Origin: Pseudonocardia sp. HH130630-07
GTDB lineage: Bacteria; Actinomycetota; Actinomycetes; Mycobacteriales; Pseudonocardiaceae
Reading direction: 5' to 3'
Assembly (NCBI RefSeq): GCF_001698125.1
Contig: NZ_CP013854.1
Span: 4,154,001 to 4,218,000 of the forward strand
Length of the DNA stretch: 64,000 nucleotides
The position numbers and the translations under genes are program-made. The notes under the pieces were generated by a model, which saw nothing but the letters and a program-made list of their open reading frames with translations, was not told the DNA's origin and did not search any database. Shown here in pieces: positions 44,438 through 53,552 of the stretch (positions within the stretch are counted from its first letter, which is position 1; every line of letters begins with the position of its first letter).

Positions 44438-46038
44438 CCCTGCTCGAGGTCTTCGTGACCCTGCCCGTCCTGCTCCCGATGCTCGGCGCCGCGGCCAGCG
44501 TGATCGTCAGCCGGCGGGCGTCGATGCAGCGGATCATCGGCGTGGTGACGCTGGCGTTCGTCTGCGTGGTCGCCGCGGTGCTGCTGCTCGGGGCGGACGC
44601 CGGCGGCCCGATCGTCGCCGAGCTCGGTGGCTGGCCGGCCCCGATGGGCATCGTGCTGGTCGCCGACCGGATGTCGGCGCTGCTGCTGCTGATCTCGACG
44701 CTGGTGACCCTCGCGGTCCTGGTCTACGCGATCGACCAGCGGATCTCCGACTACGGCCGGGAGACGGCCAGCACCACCTTCCACCCGATCTTCCTGCTGC
44801 TCTCGACCGGCGTCTCGCTGGCCTACCTCACCGGCGACCTGTTCACGCTGTTCGTCGCGTTCGAGATCATGCTGGCGGCCAGCTACGTGCTGATCACCCG
44901 TCGTACCTCCGCGTCGCGGATCCGGTCCGGGATGACGTACGTGATCGTCTCGCTGATGTCGTCGCTGCTGTTCCTCACCGCGGTGGCCCTGGTCTACGCG
45001 GCGACCGGCACCGTCAACCTCGCCGAGCTCGCCAACCGGGTGGCCCTGCTGCCCGAGGGCCTGAAGACGGTGCTGGCACTGCTGCTGGTCGTGGTGTTCG
45101 GCATCAAGGCGGCCATGGTGCCGCTGCACTTCTGGCTGCCCGACAGCTACCCGAACGCCCCCGCGCCGGTGACCGCGCTGTTCGCCGGGCTGCTCACCAA
45201 GGTCGGCATCTACGCGCTGCTGCGCACCCAGACCCTGGTGTTCCCGCAGGACCACCCGTCGACGCTGCTGCTGGTGATCGCCGCGGTGACGATGGTGGTC
45301 GGCGCGCTCGGCGCCGTCGCGCAGGACGACCTGAACCGGCTGCTGTCGTTCCTGCTGGTCAGCCACATCGGGTTCATGCTGTTCGGGCTGGCCGTGTACA
45401 CCCCGACCGGGATCGCGGGCACCGCGCTCTACGTGGTGCACCACATCACGGTGCAGGCGACGTTGTTCCTGGTCAGCGGGCTCATCACGCGCCGGACGGG
45501 CACGGTGTCGATCTCCCAGATGGGCGGGCTCGCGCAGACCGCCCCGCACCTGGCCGTGCTCTTCGCACTCCCCGCGATCACCCTGGCAGGGCTGCCGCCG
45601 ACCTCGGGTTTCGTCGCGAAGCTCGCGTTGCTGCAGGCCGGTGCGGGAGCCGGGCTCGGGCCGCGGATCGTGGCCGGGTTCGTCGTGCTGGCCAGCCTGC
45701 TGACCCTCTACGCGGTGGCCAGGGTCTGGGTCCGGGTGTTCTGGGGCACGCCGAAGGAACCGCTGGTCGACGACGACCCGAACGACGAGCTGGTCGTCGG
45801 CACCGCGCGCAGTGCGCGCGGGATGTACGTCGGGGCCGCGTCGCTGGTCGTCGTCAGCATCGTGATCGCGGTGTTCGCCGGGCCGCTGTCCGCGATCGCC
45901 TCCCGGGCCGGGGTCGATCTGCAGACCCGGGACACCTACCTCACCGCGGTGCTCGATCCGGGCGCGCCCGGGGCGCCCGGCACGGCGATCGCGTCGGAGG
46001 ATCCCGGCACCGCCGACGGCACGGACGGGGGCCGGTGA
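44434..46038 (+). CDS. mrpD: Mrp antiporter subunit D
   Basis: A 534-residue NuoN/NuoM-like polytopic subunit. Conserved helices include YLTGDLFTLFVAFEIMLAASYVLIT, with the key glutamate, FGIKAAMVPLHFWLPDSYPNAPAPVTALFAGLLTKVGIYALLR, with the lysine and histidine of the proton path, and LPPTSGFVAKLALLQAG. It works with MrpA as the ion-translocating core. The GTG is coupled to the mrpC stop. One base separates it from mrpE. Confidence 0.94.
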   Translation: MTLLEVFVTLPVLLPMLGAAASVIVSRRASMQRIIGVVTLAFVCVVAAVLLLGADAGGPIVAELGGWPAPMGIVLVADRMSALLLLISTLVTLAVLVYAIDQRISDYGRETASTTFHPIFLLLSTGVSLAYLTGDLFTLFVAFEIMLAASYVLITRRTSASRIRSGMTYVIVSLMSSLLFLTAVALVYAATGTVNLAELANRVALLPEGLKTVLALLLVVVFGIKAAMVPLHFWLPDSYPNAPAPVTALFAGLLTKVGIYALLRTQTLVFPQDHPSTLLLVIAAVTMVVGALGAVAQDDLNRLLSFLLVSHIGFMLFGLAVYTPTGIAGTALYVVHHITVQATLFLVSGLITRRTGTVSISQMGGLAQTAPHLAVLFALPAITLAGLPPTSGFVAKLALLQAGAGAGLGPRIVAGFVVLASLLTLYAVARVWVRVFWGTPKEPLVDDDPNDELVVGTARSARGMYVGAASLVVVSIVIAVFAGPLSAIASRAGVDLQTRDTYLTAVLDPGAPGAPGTAIASEDPGTADGTDGGR

Positions 46039-46039
46039 G

Positions 46040-46861
46040 ATGAGCGAGAACAGGGCGGGCCCCGACGGGGCCGCAGACCCGGCGGCCGTGGATCCCGCGG
46101 ACGCCGTCGATCCCGACGAGGTGCAGTCCCCCGAGGGCGAGCGCGACGCCGGGATGGGCGCCGCGGAGACCGGTGCCGACGTCGAGGCCGAGGAGGAACG
46201 GGCGGCGGCGCAGGTCCCGCAGCAGCGGCCGGCCGGCCTGGACGAGCAGCCCGGCGACAACATCCGGATCCGGAGCTGGCCCCGCCGGGTCCCGCAGGTG
46301 CTCGCGCTCGCGCTGGTGTGGGTGTTGCTGTGGGGCAGCCTGAAGCCGGTGGCGATCATCGGCGGCCTGCTGATCGGGCTGCTGGTGACGGTGCTGTTCC
46401 CGCTGCCGTTGCTGCCCGAGCGGCTCCCGGTCCGCCCGCTGAAGCTGGTGCGGCTGGTCGGGTTCCTGATCGTGGACCTCGTCGTGTCCGGTGTGCGGGT
46501 CAGCATGATCACCCTGGTGCACGGCCGGAAGGCCCGCTCCGGGATCGTCGGCCTCCCCCTTTGCGCGACGGCGGACCGCACGGTGACGATGATCGTCGCC
46601 ACCTGCGCGCTGTCCCCGGGCAGCTTCACGCTGCAGATCGACCGGCGGCGCGGGCGCTGGTACGTCTACGCGCTCGGCCTGCACCGCGCCGACGCCGTCG
46701 AGCGGCTGCGCCGGGACATGATGAACCTGCAGCTGCGCGTGATCGACGCGCTGGGCAGCCCGGAGGACGTCCGCCGGTGCCGGGAGGCGGTCGCCGCCGT
46801 CGCCCAGGGGCGGGACACCGGCCAGGACACCGGCCACGAGACGGGAGGGCGGCCGCGGTGA
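46040..46861 (+). CDS. mrpE: Mrp antiporter subunit E
   Basis: A 273-residue protein. The first 80 residues are a highly acidic, proline/alanine-rich extension (AAVDPADAVDPDEVQSPEGE) not seen in firmicute MrpE. The MrpE core follows: two helices near VLALALVWVLLWGSLKPVAIIGGLLIGLLVTV, then VRLVGFLIVDLVVSGVRVSM and the conserved TVTMIVATCALSPGSFTLQID. It starts one base after mrpD and overlaps mrpF by 4 nt. The extension may dock on a cytoplasmic partner (inference). Confidence 0.9.
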   Translation: MSENRAGPDGAADPAAVDPADAVDPDEVQSPEGERDAGMGAAETGADVEAEEERAAAQVPQQRPAGLDEQPGDNIRIRSWPRRVPQVLALALVWVLLWGSLKPVAIIGGLLIGLLVTVLFPLPLLPERLPVRPLKLVRLVGFLIVDLVVSGVRVSMITLVHGRKARSGIVGLPLCATADRTVTMIVATCALSPGSFTLQIDRRRGRWYVYALGLHRADAVERLRRDMMNLQLRVIDALGSPEDVRRCREAVAAVAQGRDTGQDTGHETGGRPR

Positions 46862-47124
46862 CCATCGTCTACATGATCGTGCTGGCCATGCTGACCGCGG
46901 CGGGCGCGCTCACCATGTGGCGGCTGCTGCGCGGACCGACCACGCTCGACCGGATCGCGGCGCTCGACGTCGTCGTGGTGCTCATCGTGGCCGCGGCCGC
47001 GGTGTACGCCGCGATCTACTCCGACGGGTCGAACATCCCGCTGCTGGCCGCGGTCGCGCTGATCGCGCTGGTCGGGTCGGCGACGGCGGCCCGGCTCGTC
47101 GAGCGATGGGAGCGGCACCGCTGA
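46858..47124 (+). CDS. mrpF: Mrp antiporter subunit F
   Basis: An 88-residue three-helix subunit. MTIVYMIVLAMLTAAGALTM, then RLLRGPTTLDRIAALDVVVV with the conserved RGPTxxDR loop of MrpF, and NIPLLAAVALIALVGSATAA. Length is standard. The GTG at 46858 overlaps the mrpE stop and the TGATG junction couples it to mrpG. Confidence 0.92.
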   Translation: MTIVYMIVLAMLTAAGALTMWRLLRGPTTLDRIAALDVVVVLIVAAAAVYAAIYSDGSNIPLLAAVALIALVGSATAARLVERWERHR

Positions 47125-47522
47125 TGGCGCTCCCCGACCTGAACACGGTGACCACGGTGCTCTCGGCCGTGCTGATGCTCGCCGGCGGCCTGTCCTGCCT
47201 GATGGGCGCACTGGGCCTGGTCCGGCTGCCGGACCTGCCGGCGCGCCTGCAGGCCACCACGAAGCCGCAGACCCTCGGGCTGCTGCTGATCCTGCTCGGC
47301 GTCGCGGTGCGGCTGGAGTTCGAGAACTCCTCGACGCTGCTGCTCGTCGTGCTGTTCCAGGTGCTGACCGCGCCGGTGATCTCCCAGGTGGTCGGCCGGT
47401 CGGCGTACCGCAGCGGGGCGATCGACCGCGACGCGCTGGTCGTCGACGACCTGGCCGAGCGGATGGACGCCGACGCGCGGGCCGCGGGCCCGGAGCGCAA
47501 CGGGCCCGGGGGTCCGCACTGA
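47124..47522 (+). CDS. mrpG: Mrp antiporter subunit G
   Basis: A 132-residue subunit with the MrpG pattern: VLMLAGGLSCLMGALGLVRLPDLPARLQATTKPQTLGLLLILLG, with the LPDxxARLxAxxKxxTLG loop, then a third helix TLLLVVLFQVLTAPVISQVV. It ends with a 40-residue acidic tail. It is the last gene of the mrp operon; the ATG at 47124 overlaps the mrpF stop. An in-frame ATG at 47106 is possible but less well placed. Confidence 0.92.
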   Translation: MALPDLNTVTTVLSAVLMLAGGLSCLMGALGLVRLPDLPARLQATTKPQTLGLLLILLGVAVRLEFENSSTLLLVVLFQVLTAPVISQVVGRSAYRSGAIDRDALVVDDLAERMDADARAAGPERNGPGGPH

Positions 47523-47540
47523 CCGTTCCGGCCCCACTCG

Positions 47541-47546
47541 TACCCT
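47541..47546 (+). promoter_or_regulatory. Candidate -10 box for leaderless gamma-carbonic anhydrase gene
   Basis: TACCCT ends 6 nt before the GTG at 47553, and no ribosome-binding sequence intervenes. Confidence 0.4.
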
Positions 47547-47552
47547 GCGGGT

Positions 47553-48077
47553 GTGCCTCTGTACGCGCTCGGTGACGCCGAACCGGACATCCACCCGACC
47601 GCCTACGTCCACCCGGACGCCGTCGTGATCGGGAACGTGACCCTCGGGGCGGAGTCGACGGTCTGGCCGACCGCGGTGCTCCGTGGTGACGACGGCCGGA
47701 TCGAGGTCGGGGCCCGCACCAGCATCCAGGACGGCTCGATCATCCACACCACGCTGCGCCGGGCCACGGTCATCGGCGACGAGGTCACCGTCGGGCACAA
47801 CGTGCACATCGAGGCCGCGACGATCGCGGACCGGGCGCTGATCTCGTCCGGCTCGGTCGTGCTGAACGGCGCGGAGATCGGCGAGGGCGCGGTCGTCGCC
47901 GCGGGCGCCGTCGTGTCGCCGGGCGCCGAGATACCCGCCCACCGGATGGCACTCGGGGTACCGGCCCGGGTGCGGGAGGGCCACGAGGTGCCCGCCGACC
48001 GCTGGCGGCGATCCGTGGAGTCCTATGTCGAGCGCGGCCGCCGGTTCCGCGCGCAGCTGCGGAAGCTGGAGGGCTGA
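47553..48077 (+). CDS. Gamma-class carbonic anhydrase-like protein
   Basis: A 174-residue left-handed beta-helix with hexapeptide repeats ([57 protein letters not shown]). Three histidines in SIIHTT and VGHNVHIE match the zinc ligands of gamma-carbonic anhydrases. [12 protein letters not shown] and a C-terminal helix complete the fold. CO2 hydration is plausible, though some members are inactive. It lies after mrp, with its own -10-like box, and its stop overlaps the ung start. Confidence 0.9.
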   Translation: MPLYALGDAEPDIHPTAYVHPDAVVIGNVTLGAESTVWPTAVLRGDDGRIEVGARTSIQDGSIIHTTLRRATVIGDEVTVGHNVHIEAATIADRALISSGSVVLNGAEIGEGAVVAAGAVVSPGAEIPAHRMALGVPARVREGHEVPADRWRRSVESYVERGRRFRAQLRKLEG

Positions 48078-48757
48078 TGGCCGCGAAGCCGTTGCACGAG
48101 GTCGTCGAGGCCGGGTGGGCCGAGGCGCTCGCCCCGGTCGCCGAGACCGTCACGTCGATGGGGGAGTTCCTGCGGGCGGAGATCGCCGCCGGTCGCCGCT
48201 ACCTGCCCGCGGGCGCGAACGTGCTGCGCGCGTTCCAGCAGCCGTTCGAGTCCGTCCGGGTGCTGATCGTGGGCCAGGACCCGTACCCGACGCCCGGGCA
48301 CGCGGTCGGGCTGTCGTTCTCGGTGGCGGCGGAGACCCGCCCGCTGCCGCGCTCGCTGCAGAACATCTTCCGCGAGTACACCGAGGACCTCGGGCACCCC
48401 GCGCCGTCCTCCGGCGATCTGACGCCGTGGACCGAGCAGGGGGTGCTGCTGCTCAACAGGTGCCTCACCGTGGCCCCCGGCGAGCCGGGTTCGCACCGGA
48501 ACAAGGGCTGGGAGGAGATCACCGAGCAGGCGATCCGGACCCTGGTCGACCGGGACGCCGACCCGATGGTCGCGATCCTCTGGGGCCGTGACGCCCGCAA
48601 CCTGGTCCCGCTGCTGACCGACGTCCCGTGCATCGAGTCGGCCCACCCCTCGCCGATGTCGGCGGACCGCGGTTTCTTCGGCTCGCGGCCGTTCAGCCGG
48701 GCCAACGACCTGCTGGAGGAGATCGGCGGGGACCCCGTCGACTGGAAGCTGCCCTGA
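48077..48757 (+). CDS. ung: Uracil-DNA glycosylase, family 1
   Basis: A 226-residue enzyme that removes uracil from DNA. The water-activating loop is [19 protein letters not shown], the uracil-recognition strand is [10 protein letters not shown], and the minor-groove intercalation loop is [24 protein letters not shown] with the catalytic histidine. Length is typical for family 1. The ATG shares one base with the upstream stop (TGATG), so translation is coupled to the carbonic anhydrase gene. Confidence 0.95.
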   Translation: MAAKPLHEVVEAGWAEALAPVAETVTSMGEFLRAEIAAGRRYLPAGANVLRAFQQPFESVRVLIVGQDPYPTPGHAVGLSFSVAAETRPLPRSLQNIFREYTEDLGHPAPSSGDLTPWTEQGVLLLNRCLTVAPGEPGSHRNKGWEEITEQAIRTLVDRDADPMVAILWGRDARNLVPLLTDVPCIESAHPSPMSADRGFFGSRPFSRANDLLEEIGGDPVDWKLP

Positions 48758-48789
48758 GCGGGTCCGCGGCCCGGCCGGGTCCCGGCGGC

Positions 48790-48795
48790 TATTGT
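48790..48795 (+). promoter_or_regulatory. Candidate -10 box for leaderless DUF1707 gene
   Basis: TATTGT ends 7 nt before the GTG at 48803, with no Shine-Dalgarno sequence. Confidence 0.4.
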
Positions 48796-48802
48796 CGTCC
48801 CC

Positions 48803-49390
48803 GTGACCGACCCGGAGGAGATACGCATATCGGACGCCGACCGGGAGGCCGCGGCGCAGCGCCTGCACGCGGCGCTCGGCGAGGGCCGGATCACCCTGGT
48901 GGAGCTGGAGGAGCGCCTCGGCGTGGTCTACGCCGCCCGCACGGCCGGGGAGCTGCGCCCGCCGCTGGCCGACCTGCCCGGCGCGTCACCGGTCGCCGCG
49001 GGTCCGGCCCGTCCGGTCGGTGACGGCACCCCGCTGAGCCTGCGCACCGGGGCCGGGACGCTGCGCCGGGCCGGTGACTGGCACGTGCCCGCCGCGCTGC
49101 GCCTGACCACCGGCATGGGCACCATCCACCTCGACCTGTCCGAGGTGCGCGACCTCCCGCAGCGGATCGACGTCGAGATCGCCACCGGCATGGGGGAGAT
49201 CGTCATCGTGCTACCGGCCGGGGGCACCGCCGACGTCAACGGTGTCGCCGGGTCCTGGGGCGAGATCCGGACGAAGGTGCCGGGCACCGCGGGCCCCGGC
49301 CCGCACCTGACGGTGCACGGCAAGGTCGGGATGGGATCGCTGACCGTGCGCGGTGCCCGCACCGGCTGGTGGAAGCAGATGATGGGCTGA
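48803..49390 (+). CDS. DUF1707 SHOCT-like protein
   Basis: A 195-residue protein. EEIRISDADREAAAQRLHAALGEGRITLVELEERLGVVYAARTAGEL (residues 5-50) is the DUF1707 domain, a short helical module related to SHOCT and frequent in actinobacterial membrane-linked regulators. The rest is beta-rich (TTGMGTIHLDLSEV, EIATGMGEIVIVLP) and resembles the DUF2154/LiaF-like C-terminal fold. There is no membrane helix. The function is unknown; an envelope-stress role is only suggested by the LiaF-like part. Confidence 0.85.
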   Translation: MTDPEEIRISDADREAAAQRLHAALGEGRITLVELEERLGVVYAARTAGELRPPLADLPGASPVAAGPARPVGDGTPLSLRTGAGTLRRAGDWHVPAALRLTTGMGTIHLDLSEVRDLPQRIDVEIATGMGEIVIVLPAGGTADVNGVAGSWGEIRTKVPGTAGPGPHLTVHGKVGMGSLTVRGARTGWWKQMMG

Positions 49391-49414
49391 ACCCGGTCCT
49401 GGCCCCGGACGCGA

Positions 49415-49447
49415 GGAAGGCCCGGCTCCGTGGAGGAGCCGGGCCTT
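49415..49447. terminator. Bidirectional terminator between DUF1707 gene and rpmB
   Basis: A perfect 14-bp stem, GAAGGCCCGGCTCC / GGAGCCGGGCCTTC, with a 5-nt loop (GTGGA), lies between two convergent genes, so it can serve both. Confidence 0.85.
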
Positions 49448-49469
49448 CGCCGTGATGCTGTTCCGCGTC

Positions 49470-49661
49470 TCAGACGCGGGCCACCTTGCCCGCCTTCAGG
49501 CAGGAGGTGCAGGCGTTGATCCGCCGGCGGTTCCCGCCGTTCAGCGCGGTACGCACGGTCTGGATGTTCGGGTTCCAGCGACGGTGGGTGCGGCGGTGCG
49601 AGTGCGAGACGGACATGCCGAAGCCCGGACCCTTGCCACAGACGTCGCAGACGGCAGCCAC
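49470..49661 (-). CDS. rpmB: 50S ribosomal protein L28
   Basis: A 63-residue L28 ([20 protein letters not shown], then [15 protein letters not shown] and [13 protein letters not shown]). Four cysteines in CDVC and CTSC make this the zinc-binding (C+) form, not the zinc-free paralogue that actinobacteria make under zinc limitation. The GTG at 49661 has GAGGAG 8 nt upstream; the ORF could start at 49670, but that codon touches the ribosome site. It is divergent from the DAK gene, as in other actinobacteria. Confidence 0.95.
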   Translation of the reverse strand: MAAVCDVCGKGPGFGMSVSHSHRRTHRRWNPNIQTVRTALNGGNRRRINACTSCLKAGKVARV

Positions 49662-49774
49662 GTCGGACACTCCTCAGGGTTTGACGAACAGTTCACCAAG
49701 CCCGGGCGTGCCTGGGCTCGAAGGACGAGTCTAGCGATCGGTGTACCGCGGTCTCCGCGGGGGCCCGGCGCGCC

Positions 49775-49780
49775 TAGGGT
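49775..49780 (+). promoter_or_regulatory. Candidate -10 box for leaderless DAK-domain gene
   Basis: TAGGGT ends 6 nt before the GTG at 49787. The six bases between are GGAGCC, so a weak ribosome site is also possible. Confidence 0.35.
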
Positions 49781-49786
49781 GGAGCC

Positions 49787-51379
49787 GTGGCCCCGCCGTT
49801 CGACACCGCGTTGCTGCGCCGCTGGATCGACGCGGCCGCCGAGCGCCTCACCGCGGCCCGGGCCGAGATCGACCGGGTGAACGTCTTCCCGGTCGCCGAC
49901 CACGACACCGGGTCGAACCTGCTGCTCACGGTACGGGCCGCCGGATCGGCGCCGCTGGACGGCGGCCCGGCGCGGGCTGCGGCCGCACTGGCCGCGGCGG
50001 CGGTCCGCGGAGCCAGGGGCAACTCCGGGCTCATCGTGTCCCAGCTGTTCCGCGGGGTGGCCGAGGAGCTGGCGTCGGGCACCGCGGCCGGGGCGTCGGC
50101 GCTGCTCGCCGGGGCCCTGCGCCGCGCCGCCGACCTGGCGTCCCGCGCGCTGTCGGCGCCGCGGACGGGGACGGCGCTGACCGTCCTCGACGCCGCGGCG
50201 ACGGCGCTCGCGCACGCGACCACCCACCGCGGCGGCGCGGGGACCCTGCCCGGCGCGGCGGGGATCGCCGCCCGGGCGGCGCGCGAGGCACTGGCCCGGG
50301 CCGCGGAACGGCCGGTGGAGCTGGTCCGTGCGGGCGTGGTCGACGCGGGCGGGCTGGGGGTCGTCGCGGTGCTCGACGCGCTCGTCGAGGCGCTCGGCGG
50401 GGACCCCGGCCCGGCCCCCTCGCCGTGGTGCGGGCCGCCCCCGGAGCACCTGCCGGCCGCCGGTGCCCCGGTGCCGCAGCCGGTCTACGAGGTCACCTAC
50501 CGGCTGGCCGATCCGGGGGCCGCGGCGCTCGCCGTGCTGCGTGCCCGGCTGGGCGGGCTGGGCGACTCGGTCGTGGTGGCGGGCGACGGCGCCGGCACGG
50601 TCGGCGTGCACGTGCACACCACCGAGGCCGGGCCCGCGGTCGAGGCGGGACTGTCGGCGGGGCGGCCCGCGGCGATCCGGGTGGAGGCGTTGCCGGCCGC
50701 GGTGCCGACCCGGGCCCGCGCGGTGCTGCTGATGATCGAGAGCAGCGGTGCGGGCGCGCTGGCCAGGGCCGCGGGCGGGGACGTGCTGGTCGCCGACCCG
50801 GACCCGACGGTCGACGAGGTGCGGGCCGCGATCCGGGCGACCGGAGCGGCGCACGTCGCGGTGCTGCCGTGCGCGGCGCACCGCCGGACACTGGCCGAGA
50901 CGGCGGCCGGGCAGGTCCGCGCGACCGCCGGCGACGGCGGGACCGACGTGGTGGTCGTCCCGACGTCCTCGGTGCCCCAGGGGCTCGCGGCGCTGGCCGT
51001 GCACGACCCGGACCGGCGGGCGTCGGACGACGTCGTCGCGATGGCCGAGGCCGCGGCCGCCACCCGGACCGGCGGACTGCAGGTCGCCGAGGCCGAGGCG
51101 CTCACCTGGGCGGGGCCGTGCCGCCCGGGCGAGGTGCTCGGCCTCTCCGACGGCGAGGTCGTGCTGATCGCCCCCGATCTCGCCGTCGGTGCGCTGTGGT
51201 TGGCTCACCGCATGCTGACGCCGGGAGGGGAGCTGGTGACGGTGCTGCTCGGTGCGGCCGCCGAGGATGCGCTGGGTGAGCGGTTCGCCGAGGACCTGCG
51301 GCGCAGGCACCCGGAGGTCGACGTGGTGCTGCACCGCGGGGAGCAGGGCGACTACCCGCTGGTGCTGGGGGTGGAGTAG
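49787..51379 (+). CDS. DAK-domain / FakA-like kinase protein
   Basis: A 530-residue protein. The DAK nucleotide-binding (DhaL) domain fills residues 1-200: NVFPVADHDTGSNLLLTVRA holds the Mg-binding aspartates, and RGARGNSGLIVSQLFRG and GVVDAGGLGVVAVLDALVEAL follow. The C-terminal half has a DegV/FakA-like arrangement (GDSVVVAGDGAGTVGVHVHT). In firmicutes FakA phosphorylates fatty acids bound to FakB; in actinobacteria the substrate is not settled. It is always next to rpmB and recG. The recG GTG follows its stop directly. Confidence 0.88.
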   Translation: MAPPFDTALLRRWIDAAAERLTAARAEIDRVNVFPVADHDTGSNLLLTVRAAGSAPLDGGPARAAAALAAAAVRGARGNSGLIVSQLFRGVAEELASGTAAGASALLAGALRRAADLASRALSAPRTGTALTVLDAAATALAHATTHRGGAGTLPGAAGIAARAAREALARAAERPVELVRAGVVDAGGLGVVAVLDALVEALGGDPGPAPSPWCGPPPEHLPAAGAPVPQPVYEVTYRLADPGAAALAVLRARLGGLGDSVVVAGDGAGTVGVHVHTTEAGPAVEAGLSAGRPAAIRVEALPAAVPTRARAVLLMIESSGAGALARAAGGDVLVADPDPTVDEVRAAIRATGAAHVAVLPCAAHRRTLAETAAGQVRATAGDGGTDVVVVPTSSVPQGLAALAVHDPDRRASDDVVAMAEAAAATRTGGLQVAEAEALTWAGPCRPGEVLGLSDGEVVLIAPDLAVGALWLAHRMLTPGGELVTVLLGAAAEDALGERFAEDLRRRHPEVDVVLHRGEQGDYPLVLGVE

Positions 51380-53545
51380 GTGGACGGGTTCGACCTCGAC
51401 AGCAGGCTGGACGGCCCGCTCGGCAAGAAGGCGGCCGACGCGCTGGCCCCGCTGGGCCTGGAGACGGCCGGCGACCTGCTGCGGCACTACCCCCGCCGCT
51501 ACGTGGACCGGGGGCGGCTGACCGACATCGCCGGGCTGGTCGCCGGGGAGCACGCGACCGTGGTCGCGCAGGTCGCGCGGGCCGAGCTGCGGGAGATGCG
51601 AGCCCGGCGCGGGAAGATGCTCAAGGCCGTCATCCGGGACGAGAAGGGCGGCGAGCTCGACTGCACCTTCTTCAACGGCTGGAAGCTGCAGGGCTTCGTC
51701 AAGCCGGGGGTGGTCGGCGTCTTCTCCGGCAAGGTCGGGGTGTTCAACCAGCGGCTGCAGCTCACCCACCCGCAGTTCGAGGAGATCGACGAGAACGACT
51801 CGCTGCGCCCGTTCCTGTCGGTCTACCCGGCCAACGCCAAGGTGACCTCGCAGGCCGTCGCCCGGTCGGTCCGCCAGCTCCTCGACCAGGTCGACGACCC
51901 GACCGACCCGTTGCCGGAGTCGCTGCGGGAGCGGGAGAAGCTGCCCGGCCTGGGCCGGGCGCTGCGCCGGATCCACGTGCCGGAGGCCGAGGCCGACATC
52001 CATGCCGCCCGGCACCGCCTGGTCTGGGACGAGGCGCTCGGCGTCCAGCTGGCGCTGGCGCTGCGCCGGGCCGACGCGACGGCCCGGCCCGCCCCGGCCT
52101 GCCCGCGCACCGGCACCGGCCTGCTGGCGGCGTTCGACGCGGACCTGCCGTTCCCGCTGACCGACGGGCAGCAGGCCGTCGGCGAGGAGATCGCCGCGGA
52201 CCTGGCGGCCGGGCACCCGATGAACCGGCTGGTGCAGGGCGACGTCGGCGCCGGCAAGACGATCGTCGCGCTGCGGGCGATGCTGCAGGTCGTCGACGCG
52301 GGGGCGCAGGCCGCGATGCTCGCCCCCACCGAGGTGCTCGCCGCGCAGCACGCCCGGTCGCTGCGGGCCATGCTCGGCGCGCTGGGCCGGGCCGGTGAGC
52401 TCGACGCGGCCGACGACGCCACGTCGATCACCCTGCTCACCGGGTCGATGGGGGCCAAGGCCCGGCGCCGGGCGCTGCTGGACGCGCAGTCCGGCGCGGC
52501 CGGGATCGTGGTGGGCACGCACGCCCTGATCCAGGACACGGTCGGCTTCGCCGAGCTGGGGCTGGTCGTGGTCGACGAGCAGCACCGCTTCGGCGTGGAG
52601 CAGCGCGACGCGCTGCGCTCGCGCGGTGAGCGGGCCCCGCACATGCTGGTGATGACGGCGACGCCGATCCCGCGCACGGTCGCGATGAGCGTCTACGGCG
52701 ATCTCGCGGTCTCGGAGCTGAAGGGCCTGCCGCGCGGCCGCTCGCCGATCACCACCACGGTCGTCCCGCTGGCCGAGCACCCGGGCTGGATCGAGCGGAT
52801 CTGGCAGCGGATCCGGGAGGAGGTCGAGCGCGGCCACCAGTGCTACGTGGTGTGCCCGCGGGTCGGCGACACCGAGGCGGGCGACGCCGAGCTGCAGGAG
52901 CCCCCACCGGAGGAGGGCGGGTCCGAGCGGCGCGCCCCGCTGGCGGTGCTCGACATCGCCCCGATGATCACCGAGAAGCTCGCCGGGCTGCGGGTCGGGA
53001 TCCTGCACGGGAAGCTCCCGCCCGAGGAGAAGGACGCGACGATGCGCGCCTTCGAGCGCGCCGAGCTGGACGTGCTGGTCGCGACCACGGTGATCGAGGT
53101 CGGGGTGGACGTGCCGAACGCGACCGGCATCGTGCTGCTCGACGCGGACCGGTTCGGCCTGTCCCAGCTGCACCAGCTGCGCGGCCGGGTCGGCCGGGGC
53201 AGCGCCGCCGGGCTCTGCCTGCTCGTCACCGAGATGCCCGCCGCGACCACCGCCCGCGAGCGGCTCGACGCGGTCGCGGGCACCACCGACGGGTTCGAGC
53301 TGGCTCGGCTCGACCTGGAACTGCGCCGGGAGGGCGACGTGCTGGGCGCCAGCCAGTCCGGGTCCCGGTCCGGGTTGAAGCTGCTCTCGCTGCTGCGCCA
53401 CGGCGAGGTGATCGCGAAGGCCCAGGTCTACGCGCGGGACCTGGTGGGGCACGACCCGCAGCTGAGCGGGCACCCGCGGTTGCGGGACCTGGTGGGGGAG
53501 ACGCTGGGGGACACCGAGCGGGCCGCCTACCTGGACAAGGCGTGA
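51380..53545 (+). CDS. recG: ATP-dependent DNA helicase RecG
   Basis: A 721-residue branched-DNA helicase. The N-terminal wedge/OB domain occupies about 1-220 (ALAPLGLETAGDLLRHYPRRYVDRG, VIRDEKGGELDCTFFNGW). The helicase motor has Walker A QGDVGAGKTIVAL, motif II VVDEQHRFGVEQR, TATPIPRTVAMSVYG, HGKLPPEEKDATM and VIEVGVDVPNATGIVLLDADRFGLSQLHQLRGRVGRG. The C-terminal TRG-type region ends the protein. Length is normal. The GTG start is immediately after the DAK stop, so the two are co-translated. Confidence 0.96.
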   Translation: MDGFDLDSRLDGPLGKKAADALAPLGLETAGDLLRHYPRRYVDRGRLTDIAGLVAGEHATVVAQVARAELREMRARRGKMLKAVIRDEKGGELDCTFFNGWKLQGFVKPGVVGVFSGKVGVFNQRLQLTHPQFEEIDENDSLRPFLSVYPANAKVTSQAVARSVRQLLDQVDDPTDPLPESLREREKLPGLGRALRRIHVPEAEADIHAARHRLVWDEALGVQLALALRRADATARPAPACPRTGTGLLAAFDADLPFPLTDGQQAVGEEIAADLAAGHPMNRLVQGDVGAGKTIVALRAMLQVVDAGAQAAMLAPTEVLAAQHARSLRAMLGALGRAGELDAADDATSITLLTGSMGAKARRRALLDAQSGAAGIVVGTHALIQDTVGFAELGLVVVDEQHRFGVEQRDALRSRGERAPHMLVMTATPIPRTVAMSVYGDLAVSELKGLPRGRSPITTTVVPLAEHPGWIERIWQRIREEVERGHQCYVVCPRVGDTEAGDAELQEPPPEEGGSERRAPLAVLDIAPMITEKLAGLRVGILHGKLPPEEKDATMRAFERAELDVLVATTVIEVGVDVPNATGIVLLDADRFGLSQLHQLRGRVGRGSAAGLCLLVTEMPAATTARERLDAVAGTTDGFELARLDLELRREGDVLGASQSGSRSGLKLLSLLRHGEVIAKAQVYARDLVGHDPQLSGHPRLRDLVGETLGDTERAAYLDKA

Positions 53546-53552
53546 CGGGGCG

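Noticed and set aside
49541-53473. 1310-codon antisense frame over the DAK gene and recG
   Set aside because: Shadow of two well-supported genes; it also crosses rpmB and the rpmB/DAK promoter gap.
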